A stretch of 64,000 nucleotides of DNA from Puniceicoccaceae bacterium K14 (GTDB lineage Bacteria > Verrucomicrobiota > Verrucomicrobiia > Opitutales > Opitutaceae). Position 1 is the first letter of the stretch, and the number at the start of each line of letters is the position of its first letter. A program made the translations under genes and the position numbers. This document shows positions 25,633 through 36,237 of this stretch, in pieces. The DNA lies in the NCBI GenBank assembly GCA_022538095.1, contig JAKYXN010000006.1, forward strand, positions 1 through 64,000, given 5' to 3'. The notes below the pieces were generated by a model. It did no database searches, had not been told where the DNA came from, and saw only the letters and a program-made list of their open reading frames with translations.

Positions 25633-25914
25633 CTAATCCGTGCGGCTGGTAACTTCTAAAAGATGATAGCCGAATTGAGTCTTAACGGGGCCTTCCACGC
25701 TTCCCACCTCGGCGGAAAAAACAACTTCGTCAAATTCTTTAACCATCATTCCTGGGCCAAATTCACCGAGCTCTCCTCCGCTACGACCAGATGGGCATTG
25801 AGAGTGCTCTTTCGCCAAATCCGCGAAATCCGCCCCAGCTTCAATTTTAGATTTAAGAGCAGAACACTCTGGTTCAGTTGGAACGAGGATATGTCTAGCA
25901 GTTGCTTTTGCCAT
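25633..25914 (-). CDS. ppiC: parvulin-type peptidyl-prolyl cis-trans isomerase
   Basis: A 93-residue single-domain parvulin, close in length to E. coli PpiC (93 aa). It catalyses cis-trans isomerisation of Xaa-Pro bonds. Hallmarks are ARHILV at the start, FADLAKEHSQCPSGRSGGELGEFG in two adjoining motifs (residues about 31-54), MVKEFDEVVFS, and VKTQFGYHLLEV at the end. There is no signal peptide, so it is cytoplasmic. It is a single gene, with its terminator at 25572-25610 and the ATPase gene about 120 bp upstream on the same strand. Confidence 0.93.
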   Translation of the reverse strand: MAKATARHILVPTEPECSALKSKIEAGADFADLAKEHSQCPSGRSGGELGEFGPGMMVKEFDEVVFSAEVGSVEGPVKTQFGYHLLEVTSRTD

Positions 25915-26036
25915 AATAATTCAGAAATGTAAGGTTATCTATCTATTCGAATCGATGACTTCGACGCATCGACACATAAATGCCTAGAGTTCCTTCAAAT
26001 TTAGTAAAGCGCGGAATTCCCAGCTTTTCGTGATCA

Positions 26037-27746
26037 TCAAAGATCGGCCGGCACCGTACTGAGAGCTTCCGCAATCGTAGTGACTCCCTCTTTGACTTTC
26101 AGCATACTATCTTGGTGCAAGGATTTCATGCCATCTGACATCGCGATCTTTTTCAAATCCGCCGTTTCCTTACCTTTGTTGATAGCTTCAACTAAATCCT
26201 CGCTCACAGTCATCAATTCATGGATACCAATTCTGCCTTTATAGCCCGTTTTATTACAACGAGGACACCCCTTAGGGTTGTGCTTAAAGATTGGGCCAGA
26301 CCAATCAATTCCTTGTTCGATAACTTCTTTTTCCCGTCCCTCCGGCTCATACTGGATTCGACACGTCTTGCAAACACGACGCATCAAACGCTGAGCGCAA
26401 ACGCACAAAAGCGATGAAGATATCATAAACGGTTCCACACCCATATCCGTCAGACGAGCGACAGTCCCGGGCGCATCATTCGTGTGCAACGTGCTAATTA
26501 ACAAGTGACCGGTCAAAGCGGCCTCAACTGCGATACCAGCGGTTTCAATGTCACGAATTTCTCCTACCAAAATGATATCTGGATCCTGACGCAAAAACGC
26601 TCGCAGAGCGTTCGCAAACGTCAGGCCAATTTGGCGGTTCATCTGCATTTGGTTCACGCCATTGAGAGTGTATTCGATTGGGTCCTCTGCAGTACGAATT
26701 ACAATTCCTGCTGAATTGATTTCATTTAGCGCAGAGTACAAAGTCATCGACTTACCCGATCCAGTAGGACCGCAATGCAAGATCATTCCGTAAGGCTGCT
26801 TTATCACCTCACGATAACGACCCAAATTAGCTTCAGAAAATCCAAGCGCAGGAAGTGGCAACGTAGACTTTTGCTTATCTAGAATACGCATGACAACGCC
26901 TTCCCCGTGGTTCAGGGGAGCAGTGGATACACGCAAATCAATATCGATATTCTTTTTCGTATACTGCTTGAAAACAATACGCCCGTCTTGAGGCAAGCGA
27001 CGCTCTGCGATGTCCAGATTCGACATAATCTTAAGGCGAGCAACCAATGAACCCGACACTTTCGGAGGGAGTTTCAATTTTTCCTGACAAACCCCGTCTA
27101 CTCGATAACGGACAACCAATTCTTTTTCGCGCGGTTCTATATGAATATCACTCGCTCCCAAATAATACGCATCTTCGATAATCCGATTTCCTAATTGAAT
27201 AATCGGAGCCGAATCTTCCGAGTCATTTTCTTCGTCGATATCGACATCATCATCAGCAAAGTCAGCCCCCATTGCTTCGACGACATCATCGAAATTGGGA
27301 TCCATTGGCGCTTGATCTTGCTTGAGAGCATCCTTGATGTCCGACTCCGGACTAAGGAGTGGAACCACTTGCTTTCCACAGGATTCGGTAATCCGAGCAG
27401 ATACAGTTAGCTCAAATGGGTTCGCAAACGCGACTACGATATAGTCACCGACAACACTCACCGGGACCACTAAATGATTGGAGCAAAATTCCTGATCGAC
27501 ATACTCAAACGTCTCTTGAGTAACAGAATACGATCGAATATTAAAGGGCGGCACGCCAAAGGCTTTCGCTTTGGCCATGTTTAATTGGTGCGACGAAACG
27601 TTGTATTCCAGGCTCAGGAGCTCGTCGAATGCGACACCATTATAATCAGTTTCTAAGGTTAAAAGCTCCTCAGCCTTATCCTTGTCGAGATAGCTTAAGT
27701 TATCGAGGTGATTGACAATCGACTTCTGTAGTCTTCCTAAGCCCAT
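26037..27746 (-). CDS. type II secretion / type IV pilus assembly ATPase (GspE/PilB-like)
   Basis: A 569-residue secretion ATPase. The N-terminal MshEN-like domain (about 1-150) precedes the core: Asp box around [15 protein letters not shown], Walker [11 protein letters not shown] (about 328-337), Walker [15 protein letters not shown], and His box [10 protein letters not shown] four-Cys zinc motif (CKTC ... CPRC) sits between residues about 470 and 510, as in GspE and PilB. It powers pseudopilus or pilus polymerisation on the cytoplasmic face. It starts three bases after an accessory gene (27750-28265). Secretion or pilin genes are not adjacent except for a pseudopilin about 11 kb away, so I cannot say which machine it serves. 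Confidence 0.92.
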   Translation of the reverse strand: MGLGRLQKSIVNHLDNLSYLDKDKAEELLTLETDYNGVAFDELLSLEYNVSSHQLNMAKAKAFGVPPFNIRSYSVTQETFEYVDQEFCSNHLVVPVSVVGDYIVVAFANPFELTVSARITESCGKQVVPLLSPESDIKDALKQDQAPMDPNFDDVVEAMGADFADDDVDIDEENDSEDSAPIIQLGNRIIEDAYYLGASDIHIEPREKELVVRYRVDGVCQEKLKLPPKVSGSLVARLKIMSNLDIAERRLPQDGRIVFKQYTKKNIDIDLRVSTAPLNHGEGVVMRILDKQKSTLPLPALGFSEANLGRYREVIKQPYGMILHCGPTGSGKSMTLYSALNEINSAGIVIRTAEDPIEYTLNGVNQMQMNRQIGLTFANALRAFLRQDPDIILVGEIRDIETAGIAVEAALTGHLLISTLHTNDAPGTVARLTDMGVEPFMISSSLLCVCAQRLMRRVCKTCRIQYEPEGREKEVIEQGIDWSGPIFKHNPKGCPRCNKTGYKGRIGIHELMTVSEDLVEAINKGKETADLKKIAMSDGMKSLHQDSMLKVKEGVTTIAEALSTVPADL

Positions 27747-27749
27747 CCT

Positions 27750-28265
27750 CTAATTTCCATTAGCTACCACAAGCTTGGCTCTATCTGCTTCAACACCTTC
27801 TAAAAACTCTGATATACTTTCGATAGTAGAGGCGTACCAAACAATCTTGCCATTGAATTTTTCTTCCCAGAACTCCCTAACGACAGGGCTCAAATAATAT
27901 GCACTGGCAAGATAAAGGGTATCTTCAACTGAGTCGAAAGGCACAGTCCACGTAGACCAACATTCGTCTAAGCGGATAAGGTCCTTCACATCCTCAGGCA
28001 CCTCAAAATTCCTGATATCTACAATGCCCAAGCCCTCGTCTTCTACCAAATGCGTCATAAGCTTCTGCTCACTGAGGCATTGTTGTTCATTTAGCAATAT
28101 GGACAGCAAGCTAACCTTTTGAACTTCATTGCCTTTCACAGACATCAATTCAAGAAGGCGTTCGTTCGCCAAATCAAGATCATCGATTGAGACAAGTTGT
28201 TTCTCAACCAAAGTTGCCCCCAAAAGGCGATTGGCTCTCATAATAACGGGCTTAAGTCTGGCCAT
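27750..28265 (-). CDS. GspE/PilB N-terminal-domain-like protein (MshEN-type)
   Basis: A 171-residue protein with the fold signature of the GspE/PilB N-terminal domain: MRANRLLGATLVEKQLVSIDDLDLANERL, then a SLLSILLNEQQCLSEQKLM helix pair, but no ATPase core. MshEN domains in other proteins bind c-di-GMP, so a regulatory role is possible, though the conserved RLG..L signature is only partly present. It ends three bases before the GspE-like start, a tight operon. It could be a detached regulatory module for that ATPase. Confidence is moderate because this rests on short matches. Confidence 0.6.
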   Translation of the reverse strand: MARLKPVIMRANRLLGATLVEKQLVSIDDLDLANERLLELMSVKGNEVQKVSLLSILLNEQQCLSEQKLMTHLVEDEGLGIVDIRNFEVPEDVKDLIRLDECWSTWTVPFDSVEDTLYLASAYYLSPVVREFWEEKFNGKIVWYASTIESISEFLEGVEADRAKLVVANGN

Positions 28266-28282
28266 GATATACTAATATTCTG

Positions 28283-29344
28283 CTATGGATTCGCTGAGTC
28301 GTCAGTAGCGATAGTTTCGCTATTAGATTCCTCGGCTTCTTTCTCCGCAGCTTTAGCAATCGAAACCTTTTCCCATAAAAGATTTTTTAATTCTTCGATC
28401 CCTTCTTCAGTGAGGCACGAAATCGGCTGGACAGTCACATCCGCCTCTTTTTTGAAGACTTTGAGGTTCTCCTCGGAAATCTCCTCATCCATTTTGTTCG
28501 CTACAACTAATCGTGGCTTTTGCAGGAGCGACTCATCGTAGGACCCAAGTTCGTTAATCAAATGCTTATAATCCTCAATCGGCGAGCGCCCGTCGATTCC
28601 AGACATATCAACGATCAAAACCAAAAGGAAACAGCGCTCAATATGCCTCAAAAAACGATGACCCAATCCACGGTTTTCACTCGCTCCGTCGATCAAACCG
28701 GGGATATCAGCTAACTGCAATCGATCGTACCGTTCTTTGTACTCTATAATACCAATCTGTGGATGGAGCGTCGTAAATGGATAAGCCGCCATCTTAGGAT
28801 GAGCGTTAGTAATCATGTTCGTCAAAGTGGACTTCCCTGCGTTGGGAAACCCAACCAAACCAAGATCAGCGATACTTTTTAGAATAAGGCGATACTCACC
28901 ATCTTCCCCCGGCTCACCAGGATTCCAGCGTTCTGGAGCTCTGTTGACCGAGCTTTTGAACTTCAAATTCCCCCAGCCCCCGTTGCCGCCTTTCAAAATT
29001 CGCTTGCGCTCACCCACTTCAAGAATTTCGGCGACAATCTCGCCCGTCGCTGGATCTACCATGATCGTACCTGGCGGGACAAGTAGAACACAGTCTTTGC
29101 CACCTCTTCCATTTTGTTGTGATCCACGACCTGGCTCGCCTGCTTGAGCCTTCCAAACAGGCTGAAACTTATATTTTATCAGGTGGTTTTCGTTATTCGA
29201 ACCTTCTAAATAAACGTCTCCGCCTTTTCCGCCATCACCTCCATCGGGACCACCAAATGCCTCGTATTTTTCCCGGCGGAAGCTTGAACAACCACGCCCG
29301 CCATCACCTGCTGAAACGATAATCTTTGTTTCATCTATAAACAT
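28283..29344 (-). CDS. obgE: Obg-family GTPase (ObgE/CgtA)
   Basis: A 353-residue ribosome-associated GTPase involved in large-subunit assembly and stress signalling. The glycine-rich Obg fold fills residues 1-158 (GGPDGGDGGKGGDVYLEG, GKDCVLLVPPGT). The G domain follows: G1 GFPNAGKSTL, G3 DIPGLIDGA, G4 NKMD, G5 near SCL. The C-terminal extension is short and acidic. Its start is 18 bp upstream of the MshEN-like gene on the same strand, so the three genes obgE, the accessory gene and the ATPase gene may form one transcript. This is unusual since rpmA-obgE is the common order elsewhere. Confidence 0.96.
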   Translation of the reverse strand: MFIDETKIIVSAGDGGRGCSSFRREKYEAFGGPDGGDGGKGGDVYLEGSNNENHLIKYKFQPVWKAQAGEPGRGSQQNGRGGKDCVLLVPPGTIMVDPATGEIVAEILEVGERKRILKGGNGGWGNLKFKSSVNRAPERWNPGEPGEDGEYRLILKSIADLGLVGFPNAGKSTLTNMITNAHPKMAAYPFTTLHPQIGIIEYKERYDRLQLADIPGLIDGASENRGLGHRFLRHIERCFLLVLIVDMSGIDGRSPIEDYKHLINELGSYDESLLQKPRLVVANKMDEEISEENLKVFKKEADVTVQPISCLTEEGIEELKNLLWEKVSIAKAAEKEAEESNSETIATDDSANP

Positions 29345-29408
29345 AAGATGACACTAGACAGTTCCCACCAAAAGATGCAACTCCAGTAAATCAAGTGCCG
29401 CTTAGATA

Positions 29409-32400
29409 TTAAGGGAGATCGTATATCTCAACTAAAGCAACACCTTCGCCATTTCCTTCGTCGCTGACGAGCACTGTGTAAGCTCCCGGGTCTAGCCAGA
29501 GCACCATCGCTGCATCCTTCGAGCCTTCACTCAAGTCGAATGCTCCCGCATTCTGCGCTGCTTCTTCAATAATCTCAAATGCTCGGTAACTCGCATCCGA
29601 CTCGTTACTCACACTCGTACCGCCCATCCAGTCATCGTTAGAAGCAATGACTTTAGATTCACGGATTAATGAAATTTTGGGGTCTGGCAAATAGCCCTCA
29701 ACATTTTGAGCCATCAAGCCCGGCCCGACTCCACGAATTAAGACTTTCTTCGGCTCGGTCCCGGATATTACAAATCCTCCAATTAGATATTCGTCACTCT
29801 TGCTCACAAAGCCACGCGTCGAAACGTTCACCAAAGCTTTTTCTTCTCCTCGATCTAAATCATAAATCTCAACCAACGCTTCACCCGTTTCACCAATTAC
29901 TTCGCTCGTTACTAGAGCCGTGTAGGCCCCGGGGGACAACGCCACCTCCAACGAAGAATCTGTACTACCAGCCTGCAGAGCAAACGCCCCAACGCTCGAG
30001 AACACAGATTCCAAGATACTAGAGGCTAGGTGCCAATCAGTGTTCGAATTAACGATTGCTGAGTTGCTTAAGATTTCGACTTTAGGATTAAGCAGAACGT
30101 TCTGAACCCCCTGGGCTTCCAGCGACGGTCCCACTGCACGCACCAAAATATTTCGATCCTCACCTTCCGGAATAACAAAACCGCCTATCAATAATTGCTC
30201 TCCCGTCTTTACATTTCCACGCGTCGATAGATTCGCAAACTCCGAAGAGGAACTATAGCCTGACTTCAACAAAAAGATCGGATAAGTAGTCCCTTCTGTA
30301 GTTATCGTGCCCGAAAACGAACTTCCATCATCAGAAAAACTTCCAACGTAATCAGAACCTCCATCTAATGCAGAACTCAACAAAGCGTTATCAAGCGTGC
30401 CCATTAGAATTTCATCGTGACGACCACGCCTAGCAAGCAAATAGCCGCCCAAGTCGTTTACAATAATGTCTAAATACGAATCCGAGACTCCGACAACCCC
30501 GCCGGAATAGCTTCCAGAATAAGAAGATACATCCACAGTTTCCTCCACCAAAGCCGCGGAGGCGATAATGCCGAGCTCATTTACACTGATCGACACGTCT
30601 CCACGAGCGATCCCAGATAAGGTTCCACCGACATTATCAGTCGCTGATATCACGCCAAAAGAATCTATCAATATTTCCTTTCGAAATCTCGAGTAGCCAC
30701 TTTCCTCATCAAATATCGAAATATATCCAGTTTCTAATGACTCGTCGACCTCAACCCAAAGCAACGTCTCGCTTCCATCTGCACTGACGAAAGTGCCTGC
30801 TTGTACGGGCTCAGTATTTAGCTCTAGCGGGTAGTAAAAACTCTCCGAAGCCGCATCATCGTACACACGAACCTGTAGCACGGCACGATCTAGCAACTGA
30901 GTATTAAGGACGATTGAGTCACTCCCATCTCCCAAAAAATTCGCTGATCCGATTGTATCCACTAGACTCCAATCATAATTCGCATTTGGGCTTTCGCCCA
31001 ACCCGTTAGCAAAGCGAAATACTAGGCTTTTTTCATCCTCCGACTCCAACTGTTCTATCCCATACCCGTTCCATCTGTCCTTGAAGTATTGTGACGCGAC
31101 AATAGCAAGTTCTTTGGAACTCAACACACGATCATAAAGACGAACTTCATCAATCAAACCATCCCATGGGCGTTCTCCATCGTCACGATCTCCAATGTAG
31201 GCAGTTCCCCCGCTCACGCTTTGACTGCCAGTAGGAAAAATTTGATTTCGAACCGTCTGGCTTTCCCCATTCAAATAGATCAACGGAAAATTGCCTAAAG
31301 AAGAACTGTCATACGTAGCGGCGACATGAACCCACTCGCCTACAATTGCCGATTTTGGTTCCGTGTTCCAAACCCCAAAGTCACCATCAATACGGTTTGA
31401 ATAAAACTTATAAACATCACGATTCCCGTCTGGGGTATCGATGCCTCCATCGCTTGAAACATACAAATAGTAATCAGGTGTGTTTACGATGCGTGGATGA
31501 GCATTGTGAGAAATCTGATCGGCGTTCACGAGTGCCGTCACAGTGATTTGCGACGAAGATTCCGATTCAAACTGCATAAAGCTATTTGAACCTGTCAAAC
31601 GCACACTATCCCCAAGCCCACCTTCTTCTACAATTGCATTCGTGAGGACCCCATTGTCGCCACCAGCAGAATCAGTGACTTCTGTGCCCACATCCTCAAA
31701 TGAGTAGTAATGCAGCAGTCCATCCAAAACATCTCCTGTTTCGCCAACAAGCACGGTTCTATCCAAGCTCCTCACTGTATCAGAAATAAAGGCGTTAAAT
31801 CGTACAGTATACACACCCTCGCCTTCGAAATAACACGTAACGTTCGATCCAGTAATTGAAGCGGTAGACTGCCCCCCTTCCAGTATTTCGACGCTCAAAC
31901 CAACGCCTTCAGGTACCAAAGTTTCAAACTCAACAGGATAGCTGGAATTCGGCACAATCACTAAAGCCCCCGGGTGGCTTGTTATCTCAATATCAAAATT
32001 CAAAAATTCGGAATCGACTGCTGCGAATGCATTCAGGCGACCTCCAGTTAGAACTCGACCTTGCAAATTATCTACTTCATCGACCGTATCCAAAATCCTA
32101 TTCTTAATATCCTCCCAGGAAAGTTCTGGATCATAGCTAGCGACCAATGCAACCGTTCCTGCCACCAAAGGCGAAGCCATCGATGTTCCAGAAAGATAAC
32201 CAATTGACCCACCTGTGAGAGTAGAATATATGCTTGTACCTGGAGCTGCTAAATCAACACTTTGCGTCCCATAATTAGAAGACGAAGAAAGCGAATCGCT
32301 TTGGGTTGAATTTGCCACTGAAATTATGGTATCAACAGCATAACTCGCTGGATATTGTGTAAAACCACCATCTAGGTTACTACCGTCATTTCCAGATGCA

Positions 32401-33572
32401 GCAACAAACAAAATCCCCGCATCTTCTTGGTCTTGAATAACACTTTGCATACCTCTACTAGAAGAAGAACCGCCATAGGAGTTATTCGTTGCGACAACAT
32501 TCACACCACGCTCCCTCATCGCTTTTGCATATCGCAACGCCTCCGCTATCGCCTGATTAGAAAGGCCGTCATTATCACCAGTTCTCAAAATCATAACCTT
32601 AGACCGCCATGCAATTCCAGTTGTACCCAATGAATTGTTACCTGTTGCAGAGACGATTCCGGCCACATGCGTTCCATGCCCATCAGTATCATTCGGGTCA
32701 TTGTCGTCATCCAAAAAGTCCCAACCATTTACGTCGTCTACAAAGCCGTTATTGTCATCGTCTATTCCATTACCAGCTATCTCGAGTTCGTTCACCCATA
32801 TATTATCTACAAGATCGATATGGTCCGTCTCTGCTCCCGTATCAATAATTGCAACTACCACATCCGGCGAGCCCGTTTCGACTCCCCATGCCTCCACCGC
32901 TGATACCTGGTCTAAATGCCACATCCTTGCCGAATTGAAATCGTTGGGGACTTCGCTAGTAAAATTGATATAATCTGGTTCAACAATTACACTCGCAAAA
33001 CGAGTCGCAGCCATTGTCGAAATATCCTCAAACCGGCTCAGAGATGAATTATAAATCTTAATTTGAACAAAATCTGATAATCTGGATTTCCAAGAAACAG
33101 CGAGGTTTTCACTCTTCAAAAATTCTTCAAACTCGACCGACGAAACGCGAGATTGATCATATTCAAAAGTCAACTCATCCCCTTTCATGTAGGCATCCTT
33201 AATCAAGATCCAATCACCTGCTCTAGCATCCAGTGAAAAGGTTTCCTCCTTACGGATAAGCGACCTTCGAGATTCAAATAAGGTGATCCGATTCACTTCT
33301 GTTTCACTTACGCGAACCGTTTTTGATTCGATTGTTGAAAGGTACGATTTCGGAAAGCTCAAAACAGGTAGATTCAGCAAAACGTCACTAACTGTATTAG
33401 GGCGAACTTCATCTGTAATCGGGATTACCGCAGCATCCTTGGCCGACTCATCAATAAACTCATGCTCTACACTAGTAAGACTTTGAATTTCGGTAGACGA
33501 ATTTCGATTGCCAACCATCGACAGAAAGACGGTTCCAAGGAGCACAACTCCGATAAGTAAAATTCGCTTCAT
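29409..33572 (-). CDS. secreted subtilisin-like (S8) serine protease with LamG-like domain and two C-terminal STRG/GGFVI domains
   Basis: A 1387-residue exported protease. I chose the ATG at 33572 (starting MKRILLIGVVLL, a signal peptide); an upstream ATG at 33605 adds 11 residues. The prodomain (about 25-205) is followed by the S8 catalytic domain: Asp near 244 in AIIDTGAETDH, His near 299 in DGHGTHVAG, oxyanion Asn in ASGNDG, and Ser near 464 in SGTSMASPLVAG. A concanavalin/LamG-like segment follows (about 630-800; YYSFEDVGTEV, LIDEVRLYDRVLS), then beta-rich repeats. The two C-terminal domains span about 1110-1244 and 1245-1387. It probably digests external protein at the cell surface or outside the cell. 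It is preceded by 124 bp without a gene and the clpC terminator. Confidence 0.93.
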   Translation of the reverse strand: MKRILLIGVVLLGTVFLSMVGNRNSSTEIQSLTSVEHEFIDESAKDAAVIPITDEVRPNTVSDVLLNLPVLSFPKSYLSTIESKTVRVSETEVNRITLFESRRSLIRKEETFSLDARAGDWILIKDAYMKGDELTFEYDQSRVSSVEFEEFLKSENLAVSWKSRLSDFVQIKIYNSSLSRFEDISTMAATRFASVIVEPDYINFTSEVPNDFNSARMWHLDQVSAVEAWGVETGSPDVVVAIIDTGAETDHIDLVDNIWVNELEIAGNGIDDDNNGFVDDVNGWDFLDDDNDPNDTDGHGTHVAGIVSATGNNSLGTTGIAWRSKVMILRTGDNDGLSNQAIAEALRYAKAMRERGVNVVATNNSYGGSSSSRGMQSVIQDQEDAGILFVAASGNDGSNLDGGFTQYPASYAVDTIISVANSTQSDSLSSSSNYGTQSVDLAAPGTSIYSTLTGGSIGYLSGTSMASPLVAGTVALVASYDPELSWEDIKNRILDTVDEVDNLQGRVLTGGRLNAFAAVDSEFLNFDIEITSHPGALVIVPNSSYPVEFETLVPEGVGLSVEILEGGQSTASITGSNVTCYFEGEGVYTVRFNAFISDTVRSLDRTVLVGETGDVLDGLLHYYSFEDVGTEVTDSAGGDNGVLTNAIVEEGGLGDSVRLTGSNSFMQFESESSSQITVTALVNADQISHNAHPRIVNTPDYYLYVSSDGGIDTPDGNRDVYKFYSNRIDGDFGVWNTEPKSAIVGEWVHVAATYDSSSLGNFPLIYLNGESQTVRNQIFPTGSQSVSGGTAYIGDRDDGERPWDGLIDEVRLYDRVLSSKELAIVASQYFKDRWNGYGIEQLESEDEKSLVFRFANGLGESPNANYDWSLVDTIGSANFLGDGSDSIVLNTQLLDRAVLQVRVYDDAASESFYYPLELNTEPVQAGTFVSADGSETLLWVEVDESLETGYISIFDEESGYSRFRKEILIDSFGVISATDNVGGTLSGIARGDVSISVNELGIIASAALVEETVDVSSYSGSYSGGVVGVSDSYLDIIVNDLGGYLLARRGRHDEILMGTLDNALLSSALDGGSDYVGSFSDDGSSFSGTITTEGTTYPIFLLKSGYSSSSEFANLSTRGNVKTGEQLLIGGFVIPEGEDRNILVRAVGPSLEAQGVQNVLLNPKVEILSNSAIVNSNTDWHLASSILESVFSSVGAFALQAGSTDSSLEVALSPGAYTALVTSEVIGETGEALVEIYDLDRGEEKALVNVSTRGFVSKSDEYLIGGFVISGTEPKKVLIRGVGPGLMAQNVEGYLPDPKISLIRESKVIASNDDWMGGTSVSNESDASYRAFEIIEEAAQNAGAFDLSEGSKDAAMVLWLDPGAYTVLVSDEGNGEGVALVEIYDLP
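29412..29840 (-). repeat. C-terminal STRG/GGFVI domain, copy 3 (protease repeat 2)
   Basis: The last about 143 residues of the protease. It begins NVSTRGFV, then YLIGGFVISG, KKVLIRGVGPGL, NDDW, GAYTVLV and ends VALVEIYD. It is in tandem with the copy at 29841-30245. Confidence 0.85.
29841..30245 (-). repeat. C-terminal STRG/GGFVI domain, copy 2 (protease repeat 1)
   Basis: About 135 residues beginning NLSTRGNV, then LLIGGFVIPEG, NILVRAVGPSL, a GAYTALV strand and ending EALVEIYDL. Same motif order as the copy that follows and as the exported protein at 5.8 kb. Confidence 0.85.
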
Positions 33573-33667
33573 CTTAAGCATATGGGTATGAATCCAGCTA
33601 AACAATATATCTATCGATTGTTAACTAACTGACTTAAACATATTACGAACAAAGGCCTGAAGAGGAT

Positions 33668-33706
33668 TCAAAAAAAAGCCGCTCATGTAATACACGAGCG
33701 GCTTTT
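33668..33706 (-). terminator. intrinsic terminator of the mcsA-mcsB-clpC operon
   Basis: AAAAGCCGCTC (33674-33684) pairs with GAGCGGCTTTT (33696-33706). On the minus strand the hairpin is followed by a T run of at least eight. It lies about 25 bp after the clpC stop. Confidence 0.93.
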
Positions 33707-33729
33707 CCAAAGTTTATTCGTAGTTTAAA

Positions 33730-36231
33730 CTACTTTTCAGTTTCAGAAGAAACTTCTTCAGTCTTATCCAAAACCTCGAATTTCAATTCTTCGCCGTTTC
33801 GAGCTACCTTAACATCGTCGCCTTCATTAATCTCTCCACCAAGCAAGGCCTCAGCCATTGGATCTTCAAGGAATCGCTCGATAGACCTTCTGAGAGGACG
33901 AGCCCCGTATTTTTCATCGTAGCCATTATCGATAAGTAATTCCTTTGCTTCATCAGAAAGATCGATTGTGATTTTCTTATCAACAAGACGCTTCTGCAAT
34001 TTGCTGATTTCCAAGTCAACAATGCGAACCAACGACTTCTTTTCCAAACTATGGAATACTATCAAGTCATTTAAACGATTCAAAAACTCTGGCTTAAAGA
34101 CTTTCTTCGCTTCGTCCAAAACTTTCTCTTTGATCGCATCATAGTTATCCGTCAAATCACCGGTAGTCCCAAATCCCATACTTGTCTGGCGTTGGATAAC
34201 TTCAGCGCCAACGTTGGTCGTCATTATGATGATTGTATTACGGAAATCAACTACACGCCCCAAGCTATCAGTTAGGTGGCCTTCTTCAAATATTTGAAGC
34301 ATGATCTGCACTACATCAGGGTGAGCCTTTTCGATTTCATCGAATAAAACAACTGAGTATGGCTTGCGGCGAACTTTCTCGGAAAGTTGCCCACCTTCTT
34401 CGTGACCTACATAGCCTGGAGGAGAACCAATCATACGTGACACAGAGAACTTCTCCATGTACTCAGACATATCGACTTGAATAATTGAATCGCGGTCCCC
34501 GAACATTTTCTCGGCCAATGTACGAGCTAAGAAAGTTTTACCTACACCAGTGGGGCCTAAGAACATGAATGAACCAATAGGACGATTTGGATCCTTCAAA
34601 TCAGCACGGCTCCGTCGCAGCGCCTTTGAAATCGAAGTACAGGCCTCGTCTTGTCCAATAATAATTTCTTGGAGCTCTGCTTCCATACGAAGTAAACGCT
34701 CTGTCTCCTTCTTTTCCATACGCTGAAGAGGAATGCCCGTCATATCAGAGACGACCCTCAACATATCTTCCTCGGAAACTGTAATCCGCTGTTCTTCGCG
34801 GCTACTCTTCCAATCTTCTAAAATCTTCTCCTGTTTAGCCCGCAACTGCTTCTCTTGGTCACGGTACTTTGCCGCTTCTTCGAAATGCTGCTTACTGATA
34901 GCTTCTTCCTTTTTAGAACAAACCGATTCGATTTCTTCCGAAAGTGTTTCGATTTCTGGCGGACGATTCAAAGAGGCAATGCGTGCACGCGATCCTGCTT
35001 CGTCCAAGATATCAATCGCCTTATCAGGTAAATACCGCGAAGTGATATAACGTTCGGAAAGTTTAACAGCGGCCTCAAGTGCCACATCTGTGAATACAGC
35101 TTTGTGGTGATCTTCGTACTTCGAACGAATACCCTTCAAAATTAAAATCGCATCCTCGATGCTAGGTGCCTCCACTTTAACACTTTGGAAACGACGATCA
35201 AGAGCAGCATCCTTTTCAATGTACTTGCGATACTCATTAATAGTGGTTGCTCCAATACATTGCAACTCACCGCGTGAAAGCGCTGGCTTGAATATATTCG
35301 ATGCGTCCATCGCACCTTCGGCTGCTCCAGCGCCTACGATAGTATGAAGCTCATCAATGAAAATTATAACGTTACCCGCACGCTTAATCTCATCCATAAC
35401 CGCTTTGATTCGCTCTTCAAATTGCCCACGGTATTTCGTTCCTGCTACCATTAACGCCAAATCGAGCGTTACGACACGCTTGTCAGCCAAAATCTCAGGA
35501 ACCACGCCACTCGCAATCTCCAACGCCAAACCTTCGACGATAGCGGTCTTACCGACACCTGCTTCACCAATGAGTACTGGGTTATTCTTGCTACGACGAC
35601 AAAGAATTTGAATTACTCGGCTGATTTCCATTTTTCGGCCGACTACGGGATCAAGCTCCCCCTTCTTGGCCAATTCTGTCAAATCGCGACCAAATGCTTT
35701 CAACGCAGGTGTCTTAGCTTCTTTCTTTTCATCACCTGCTGAAGGCGAACTACCATGTGAAACGGCTTCTTCCGATTCGCCTGAAAATTGAGGATCGAGC
35801 TCACGAAGGATTTCATTACGCGTGCGTTCGATATCCACGTCTAGAGACTTAAGCACTCTAGCGGCAACACCTTCTCCTTCTCGAAGAAGGCCAAGTAAAA
35901 TATGTTCAGTGCCTACATAGCTGTGGTTGAGCGCCTTCGCTTCTTTCCCCGCAAGGGCTAAAACTTTCTTCACGCGCGGCGTATACGGGATGCTGCCAGA
36001 TGACTTCCCTTCCGGACCTGAGCCCACCTGCTTTTCAACAGCATTTCGTACGGTTTCGAGGTCGAGCCCCATTTTCTGAAGTACGCTAACAGCCACACCT
36101 TGGCCAAGCTTTATCAAGCCGAGCAAAATATGCTCGGTACCTACATAGTTGTGGCGGAATCTATCTGCCTCCTTGCGAGCCAAAGCAAGTACTTGCTGGG
36201 CACGTGGAGTGAAGTTGTTCATTGGTTCCAT
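33730..36231 (-). CDS. clpC: ATP-dependent Clp protease ATPase subunit ClpC
   Basis: An 833-residue AAA+ unfoldase that feeds substrates to ClpP. Two N-terminal Clp repeat domains (RQQV-type [17 protein letters not shown] and [15 protein letters not shown]) are followed by AAA1 with Walker [10 protein letters not shown] (about 215-223), a middle domain with a UVR-like helix (about 425-455; [17 protein letters not shown]) that binds McsB or MecA-type adaptors, and AAA2 with Walker [10 protein letters not shown] (about 560-568). The UVR-containing M domain marks it as ClpC and not ClpA or ClpB. In Firmicutes McsB adds phosphate to Arg residues, and ClpCP degrades those proteins. The gene is the last of the mcsA-mcsB-clpC operon; the mcsB stop lies 7 bp upstream. 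Confidence 0.96.
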   Translation of the reverse strand: MEPMNNFTPRAQQVLALARKEADRFRHNYVGTEHILLGLIKLGQGVAVSVLQKMGLDLETVRNAVEKQVGSGPEGKSSGSIPYTPRVKKVLALAGKEAKALNHSYVGTEHILLGLLREGEGVAARVLKSLDVDIERTRNEILRELDPQFSGESEEAVSHGSSPSAGDEKKEAKTPALKAFGRDLTELAKKGELDPVVGRKMEISRVIQILCRRSKNNPVLIGEAGVGKTAIVEGLALEIASGVVPEILADKRVVTLDLALMVAGTKYRGQFEERIKAVMDEIKRAGNVIIFIDELHTIVGAGAAEGAMDASNIFKPALSRGELQCIGATTINEYRKYIEKDAALDRRFQSVKVEAPSIEDAILILKGIRSKYEDHHKAVFTDVALEAAVKLSERYITSRYLPDKAIDILDEAGSRARIASLNRPPEIETLSEEIESVCSKKEEAISKQHFEEAAKYRDQEKQLRAKQEKILEDWKSSREEQRITVSEEDMLRVVSDMTGIPLQRMEKKETERLLRMEAELQEIIIGQDEACTSISKALRRSRADLKDPNRPIGSFMFLGPTGVGKTFLARTLAEKMFGDRDSIIQVDMSEYMEKFSVSRMIGSPPGYVGHEEGGQLSEKVRRKPYSVVLFDEIEKAHPDVVQIMLQIFEEGHLTDSLGRVVDFRNTIIIMTTNVGAEVIQRQTSMGFGTTGDLTDNYDAIKEKVLDEAKKVFKPEFLNRLNDLIVFHSLEKKSLVRIVDLEISKLQKRLVDKKITIDLSDEAKELLIDNGYDEKYGARPLRRSIERFLEDPMAEALLGGEINEGDDVKVARNGEELKFEVLDKTEEVSSETEK

Positions 36232-36237
36232 AAATTC

